Below, in pieces: positions 22,295 to 26,426 of a stretch of 26,426 nt of DNA. Every line of letters starts with the position of its first letter. Position 1 is the stretch's first letter. The DNA is from JBBPYA01 sp038200385 (GTDB lineage: Bacteria > Actinomycetota > Actinomycetes > Mycobacteriales > Geodermatophilaceae): contig JBBPYA010000087.1 in NCBI GenBank assembly GCA_038200385.1, positions 1-26,426 on the forward strand, read 5' to 3'. Under the pieces are notes generated by a model that saw only the letters and a program-made list of their open reading frames with translations, had not been told where the DNA came from and made no database searches. Both the position numbers and the translations under genes were made by a program.

Positions 22295-23653
22295 ATGCCG
22301 ACCTATGACTTGATCGTGATCGGTGCCGGCAGCGGCAACTCGATCCTCGGGCCGGAGCTGGACCATCTGAAGACCGCGATCATCGAGCCGGACCGCTTCG
22401 GCGGAACCTGCCTCAACCGCGGCTGCATCCCGTCGAAGATGTTCGTCGTCGCAGCGGACGCCGCACGTGGTGTCACCGAAGCACGCCGGCTCGGCGTACA
22501 CGCCAGCGTGGACCGGATCGACTGGCCGGCGATCCGGGACCGGGTCTTCGGCCGGATCGACCCGTTGCACCAGTCGGCGGTGGACTACCGGCGCCGCAAC
22601 GGCGTGGACGTCTACACCGCGCCGGCCCGCTTCGTCGCGCCGAAGGTGCTGGAGGTCGACGGCGAGCGGTTGACCGCCGACCAGATCGTGGTGTCGGCCG
22701 GGTCCCGGCCGGTCGTCCCTCCGATCCCAGGGCTCCGCGACGTCCCGTTCCACACCTCGGACTCGATCATGCGGGTGGACGCCGTACCGGAGTCGCTGAT
22801 CGTGATCGGTGGCGGGTCTATCGCCGCGGAGATGGGCCACGTCTTCGAGGCGTTCGGGTCCCGGGTGACGCTGGTGCAGCGCGGGCCGCGGCTGCTGATG
22901 TCCGAGGACGAGGACATCTCGGCCCGGTTCACCGAGCTCGCCGGAGCGCGGTTCCGGCTCCTGCTGGGCGCTGAGCCGACCGCGGTCCGCGCCGGCGCCA
23001 CCGGTGTCGAGATCACCGTGCAGCGGGGGGGAGGCACCGAGGTGCTGACCGGCGCGGCGCTGCTGGTCGCCACCGGGCGGCGCCCGAACACCGACCTGCT
23101 CGATGTGGCAGCAGGCGGCCTGGAGGTCGACGGGCACGGTCACCTGCTGGCCGACGACGCCTACCGCACCTCGGTCCCCGGCGTGTGGTCCTTCGGCGAC
23201 ATCGCCAACCACTTCCAGCTCAAGCACATGGCCAACGCCGAGGCGAAGGTCGTCGCCCACAACCTCGTGCACGGCGAGCAGGACCTGCGCCGGCTGAGCA
23301 CCTCGTTGGTACCGCACGCCGTCTTCAGCGACCCGCAGGTCGCCGCGGTCGGCGTCACCGAGCAGGAGGCGGTCCGACGGGAACTGGACCACGTCGTGGC
23401 CACCCGCGCCTACGCCGACAGCGCCTACGGCTGGGCGCTGGAGGACACCACCAGCTTCGTCAAGGTGATCGCCGACCGGACCCGCCGCACCCTGCTCGGG
23501 GCGCACCTGATCGGACCGCAGGCGGCCACCCTGATCCAGCCACTGCTGCAGGCGATGATGCTGGGGCAGATCGCCGACCAGCTGGCCCACGAGGTTCTCT
23601 ACATCCATCCGGCCCTGACCGAAGTGGTGGAGCAGGCCCTGCTGGAACTCTGA
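22295..23653 (+). CDS. mtr: Mycothione reductase
   Basis: NADPH-dependent reductase that regenerates mycothiol from its disulfide, cytoplasmic. The 452-residue protein has the full disulfide-oxidoreductase layout. The FAD site is VIGAGSGNS (8-16). The redox pair is Cys39/Cys44 in GGTCLNRGCIPSKM. The NADPH site is VIGGGSIAAEMG (170-181). The second FAD segment is GVWSFGDIANHFQLKH. The C-terminal dimerisation domain carries the His-Glu dyad in YIHPALTE (His438, Glu443). GSGNSI in place of the usual GSGGY/GPGGY is characteristic of mycothione reductases. ATG 22295 follows GAGGTG. It shows that this organism makes and recycles mycothiol. Confidence 0.95.
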   Translation: MPTYDLIVIGAGSGNSILGPELDHLKTAIIEPDRFGGTCLNRGCIPSKMFVVAADAARGVTEARRLGVHASVDRIDWPAIRDRVFGRIDPLHQSAVDYRRRNGVDVYTAPARFVAPKVLEVDGERLTADQIVVSAGSRPVVPPIPGLRDVPFHTSDSIMRVDAVPESLIVIGGGSIAAEMGHVFEAFGSRVTLVQRGPRLLMSEDEDISARFTELAGARFRLLLGAEPTAVRAGATGVEITVQRGGGTEVLTGAALLVATGRRPNTDLLDVAAGGLEVDGHGHLLADDAYRTSVPGVWSFGDIANHFQLKHMANAEAKVVAHNLVHGEQDLRRLSTSLVPHAVFSDPQVAAVGVTEQEAVRRELDHVVATRAYADSAYGWALEDTTSFVKVIADRTRRTLLGAHLIGPQAATLIQPLLQAMMLGQIADQLAHEVLYIHPALTEVVEQALLEL

Positions 23654-23676
23654 CGCCGACGCCTACCCTCGCCGCC

Positions 23677-24225
23677 ATGGGCACCGTGTTCGACGGGATC
23701 GACGACAAGCTGGCCGACTGGTTACGAGCCCGACCAGTGTTCTTCGTGGCGACCGCGCCGCTGGCCGGCGACGGCCTCGTCAACTGCTCACCCAAGGGGT
23801 TGCTCGGCACGTTCACCGTCCTCGACGAGCGCCGGGTCGCCTACCTCGACCTGACCGGCAGCGGCATCGAGACCGTCGCGCACCTGCGCGAGAACGGCCG
23901 GATCGTGCTGATGTTCTGCGCGTTCGACGGCCGGCCCCGGATCGTGCGGCTGCACGGGCGGGGCGAGGTGGTGCTGCCCGACGACGGGCGGTTCGGCGAC
24001 CTGCACGCACGCTTCAGCGAGCATCCCGAGGCCCGGGCCGTGGTGCTCGTCGAGGTCACCCGGGTCGCCGATTCCTGCGGGTACGCCGTACCGGAGCTGG
24101 GCTACGTCCGGGACCGGGACGTCCTGGACCTGTCCGCGGTCAAGAAGGGCCCGGCGCGGATGGCGGCGTACCGGCGGGAGAAGAACACGGTCAGCCTCGA
24201 CGGACTGCCCGGTCTGCCGGGGTGA
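23677..24225 (+). CDS. Pyridoxamine 5'-phosphate oxidase-family (FMN-binding split-barrel) protein
   Basis: A 182-residue protein of the PNPOx-like split-barrel superfamily. Typical strands are RPVFFVATAPLAGDGLVNCS PKG, VAYLDLTGSGIETVAHLREN GRIVLMFCAFDGRPRIVRLH GRGEVV and SCGYAVPELGYVRDRD. The C-terminal KKGPARMAAYRREKNTVSLD GLPGLP is typical of a widespread uncharacterised subgroup. Members bind FMN or F420, but the true substrate is unknown, and classical PNPOx activity is unlikely. Start ATG 23677 lies 23 bp after the mycothione reductase stop, without a clear ribosome binding site. The stop overlaps the next gene by 4 bp (GTGA). Confidence 0.88.
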   Translation: MGTVFDGIDDKLADWLRARPVFFVATAPLAGDGLVNCSPKGLLGTFTVLDERRVAYLDLTGSGIETVAHLRENGRIVLMFCAFDGRPRIVRLHGRGEVVLPDDGRFGDLHARFSEHPEARAVVLVEVTRVADSCGYAVPELGYVRDRDVLDLSAVKKGPARMAAYRREKNTVSLDGLPGLPG

Positions 24226-24773
24226 CGGTGGGTCCGCAGAACTGGGGCGCTACCGCCGCCGAGCGCGCGGCCGGCTACCCGTGCGACACCTATTCCGCTC
24301 CTGGCGCGACCGCCCATTTCCGGGCGGTCGACGTGGCGGCCGACCCGGCGACGGTGTTCCGGTGGCTGTGCCAGCTCAAGGTCGCGCCGTACAGCTACGA
24401 CCTGGTCGACAACCTGGGCCGGCGCAGTCCGCGGACGCTGACGCCGGGCGCGGATCGTCTGGAGCGCGGCCAGGCCTTCCTGGTGTTCTCCCTCGTGGAC
24501 TTCGCCACCGACGACCACCTGACGATGACCGGGCTGCCCGGTCCCACCCGGCTGTTCGGGCCGACGGCGATCACGTACGCGGTCCGGCCGGGCGGCGGTG
24601 GGGGCACCCGCCTCGTGGTCAAGCTGCTGGTCGGGACGACCGGTCCGCTCGGCGGCGTACGCCGGTACCTGCTGGGCTGGGGTGACCTGGTGATGATGCG
24701 CAAGCAGTTGCTGACCCTGAAGCAATGCGCCGAGCAGAGTCCGCCCGGTGGGTCCGCCGGGGCGATGCGCTGA
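24222..24773 (+). CDS. SRPBCC-fold protein
   Basis: A 183-residue protein with the features of uncharacterised START/SRPBCC family members. A short leader WGATAAERAAGYPCD is followed by the first strand RAVDVAADPATVFRWLCQLK, a long aromatic insert APYSYDLVDNLGRRSPRTLTPG, and central strands AFLVFSLVDFATDDHLTMTG and GTRLVVKLLVG. A C-terminal helix contains the run VRRYLLGWGDLVMMRKQLLT LKQ. Such proteins bind hydrophobic ligands, but the ligand is unknown. GTG 24222 overlaps the stop of the PNPOx-family gene, so the two are coupled and likely work together. Confidence 0.8.
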   Translation: MTVGPQNWGATAAERAAGYPCDTYSAPGATAHFRAVDVAADPATVFRWLCQLKVAPYSYDLVDNLGRRSPRTLTPGADRLERGQAFLVFSLVDFATDDHLTMTGLPGPTRLFGPTAITYAVRPGGGGGTRLVVKLLVGTTGPLGGVRRYLLGWGDLVMMRKQLLTLKQCAEQSPPGGSAGAMR

Positions 24774-24864
24774 CGCGGCTTCGTCCCGTGGTGACCTGAT
24801 ACGACGGCCCGTCGCCGCCAATTCTGGGACCCTGGGGCCAATTGCCCGAGCCGAGGGAGCCGCC

Positions 24865-26426
24865 GTGATCGACGTCCGAAACCCCGAAGACGGATTCGCC
24901 GCCCTGCGCGAGCGGATCGGCGCGCTGGGAGTGCCGGTCGGCGGCGACCGCGGCCGGCCCGGTGAGCCGCTCACCGTCGGCGAGTGGGCGCTGCTGATCG
25001 AGGATGTCGTCGAGAACCCCGAGGACAGCACCGGCGGCATCTACAACGTGGCCACCCCCGAGGAGGACGACCGGGAGTACGACGCCATCTTCGTCGGCGG
25101 CGGCGCCGGCGGCCGGTTCGGGGCGGCGTACCTGCGCGCTCGCGGCGGCCGGCAGCTGATCGTCGACGCCTGGCCGTTCCTCGGTGGCTCGTGCCCGCAC
25201 CAGGCCTGCGTGCCGCACCACCTGTTCTCCGAGTGCGCGCGCGAGCTGGACCTGGCCCGGCACATGCAGGGCCGGCTGTGGTTCCCGGAGTTCGACCCGG
25301 CCAGGGCCTCGATCCTGGAGATCGTGGCGCTGTTCAAGCAGGGCCGGTCGCTCCCGCACGCGGTGATGAACTGGCAGTCCAAGGAACAGCTGGACCTGGA
25401 ATTCATCCTGAACGCCCGAGCCACCGTCCTCGACGGGCACACCGTGGAGGTCGAGGGCCGGCAGTACCGCGCCAAGAACCTGATCCTCGGGACCGGCGCC
25501 GAGACGGTGTACCCGGACATCCCCGGCATCGAGCAGCCCGGCGTCTTCGACTACGCGACCCTGATCGAGGACCTGGACTACGAGCCCGCCAGCTGCGTCA
25601 TCATCGGCGGCTCCAAGGTCGCCCTGGAGTACGGCTCGTTCTTCCAGGCGACCGGCTGCCAGACGACCATCCTGACCCGCAGCCCGCTGATGCGGACCGC
25701 CAGCATGCACCACGTCGACGAGGACATGCGCCGCTACGTGATCGACATGATGGTCGACCGGGGCATCGTCATCCACGAGGGCGTCGAGCCGTTGGAGGTG
25801 CTCGGCGACGGCCGGGCCGCCGGCGTGCGCTACCGCACCGCCGACGGCGAGACCGTCGACCTCGAGACCGACTTCGTGTTCGTCGGCACCGGCGAGCGGC
25901 CGGACCTCAAGCTGTACGACGCGCTGGGCCTGGAGGCCGACGAGCGCGGCTTCGTCGTCGTGGACTCCACGATGAAGACGTCAGAGCCGTCGGTGCGCGC
26001 CATTGGCGACATGCTGGGTGCGCCGATGGAGATGTTCAAGGCCCGCAAGTGCGGGATGGCCGCGGCGCGCAACGTCATGGGTGAGCACTACGAGTACGAC
26101 TACTCCGAGTACCCCGACTTCCTGCACACGACGTACGAGGTCACGTGGTGCGGGCTCACCGAGGCCGAGGCCCGCGAGAAGTACCCCAACGTCATCAAGC
26201 TGCAGATGCCGCCGGACGGCTCCGACCCTGAGTCCTTCCCGCTGCCGGCCGCCGAGGGCTCGATGCTCTACGCCTTCACCCGGCCGCTGCTGTCCGGCTG
26301 GTTCAAGCTCGTGATCGACGCGGACTCGCGGCGGATCCTGGGTGCCCACCACGTCGGGTTCGGGGCCAAGGACGCGTTCCAGTACATCGACTACCTGATC
26401 CGCCGGCCGGAGGGCTGGACGATCGA
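24865..26426 (+). CDS. 2-ketopropyl-CoM carboxylase/oxidoreductase-like flavoprotein (partial)
   Basis: A disulfide-oxidoreductase-family flavoprotein running off the window; 520 codons are present and the C-terminus is missing. Start GTG 24865 follows GGGAG. The FAD site is IFVGGGAGGRFGAAYL (75-90). The redox pair is Cys110/Cys115 in LGGSCPHQACVPHHLF. The NADPH site is CVIIGGSKVALEYG (244-257). The second FAD segment is VRAIGDMLGAPMEMFKARKCG. From memory, these match the XecC enzyme of Xanthobacter epoxide metabolism far better than any glutathione, mycothione or lipoamide reductase. The arginines that bind the coenzyme M sulfonate there (Arg56, Arg365) appear as Arg84 in GGRFGAAYL and Arg394 in MFKARK. 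The N-terminal 70 residues include LTVGEWALLIEDVVENPED, also like XecC. Whether it carboxylates, or acts on another CoM-like or thiol substrate, depends on the missing C-terminal dyad. Confidence 0.85.
   Translation, partial: MIDVRNPEDGFAALRERIGALGVPVGGDRGRPGEPLTVGEWALLIEDVVENPEDSTGGIYNVATPEEDDREYDAIFVGGGAGGRFGAAYLRARGGRQLIVDAWPFLGGSCPHQACVPHHLFSECARELDLARHMQGRLWFPEFDPARASILEIVALFKQGRSLPHAVMNWQSKEQLDLEFILNARATVLDGHTVEVEGRQYRAKNLILGTGAETVYPDIPGIEQPGVFDYATLIEDLDYEPASCVIIGGSKVALEYGSFFQATGCQTTILTRSPLMRTASMHHVDEDMRRYVIDMMVDRGIVIHEGVEPLEVLGDGRAAGVRYRTADGETVDLETDFVFVGTGERPDLKLYDALGLEADERGFVVVDSTMKTSEPSVRAIGDMLGAPMEMFKARKCGMAAARNVMGEHYEYDYSEYPDFLHTTYEVTWCGLTEAEAREKYPNVIKLQMPPDGSDPESFPLPAAEGSMLYAFTRPLLSGWFKLVIDADSRRILGAHHVGFGAKDAFQYIDYLIRRPEGWTI

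Noticed and set aside
22127..23608. A 493-codon minus-strand open frame
   Set aside because: It is antisense to mycothione reductase, which has all its motifs in the other frame.
24865..26426. Calling the last gene a second mycothione or mercuric reductase
   Set aside because: The redox motif is CPHQAC, not CLNRGC or CVNVGC, and the MEMFKARK and GGRFGAAYL segments match the 2-ketopropyl-CoM enzyme.
1..26426. CRISPR arrays, phage structural genes, or toxin-antitoxin and restriction systems
   Set aside because: No regularly spaced repeats and no recognisable cas, phage, toxin or restriction genes were seen on either strand.

Overview
The window is very GC-rich and looks like a chromosomal segment of a sporulating, mycothiol-using actinomycete. 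The evidence is an SsgA-family gene (found in morphologically complex actinomycetes), a mycothione reductase, ergothioneine gene remnants, frequent GTG starts and a four-domain ribosomal protein S1. The genus cannot be fixed from the sequence; something around Frankiales, Geodermatophilales or Cryptosporangiales would fit.

Layout. Positions 1-2413 are accessory DNA: an insertion sequence with a DDE transposase and perfect 19-bp terminal inverted repeats, then a broken SnoaL-like gene and a short unassigned stretch. A tRNA cluster on the minus strand (Gly-GCC, Cys-GCA, Val-GAC) follows. A core block at 2787-5462 holds an SsgA-like sporulation gene, a divergent ECF sigma factor / RskA-type anti-sigma pair, a PGPGW membrane protein and tRNA-Val(CAC).

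From the 3' end of that tRNA to about 11765 lies what I read as a decayed 6.3-kb genomic island. A 20-nt copy of the tRNA 3' end is repeated at its far edge (attL/attR-like). Inside, beside the tRNA, are two overlapping excisionase-type genes and an unknown small gene. No integrase is visible; its expected place is occupied by IS21-type istB debris. Further in are truncated and frameshifted egtC and egtD genes, a DUF732-like lipoprotein, a YjbR/MmcQ gene, an IS481 transposase tail, a ZIP transporter fragment and a histidine-kinase tail.

The right half is mostly intact core genome. A minus-strand block holds a lipoprotein, coaE, a second lipoprotein translationally coupled to a large secreted subtilisin-like protease, and rpsA. 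rpsA has a readable promoter and a strong terminator. On the plus strand lie a methyltransferase divergent from rpsA, a TlpA-like thioredoxin lipoprotein with CcdA (extracytoplasmic thiol redox), a DUF3179 pseudogene, mycothione reductase, a PNPOx-family protein overlapping an SRPBCC protein, and an oxidoreductase that runs off the end.

The most notable intact gene is that last one. It resembles 2-ketopropyl-coenzyme M carboxylase/oxidoreductase and appears to keep both arginines that hold the coenzyme M sulfonate. The most notable structural feature is the tRNA-Val-bounded island together with loss of the local ergothioneine genes, while mycothiol recycling next door is intact. All family assignments are by eye from remembered family features; no database search was run.
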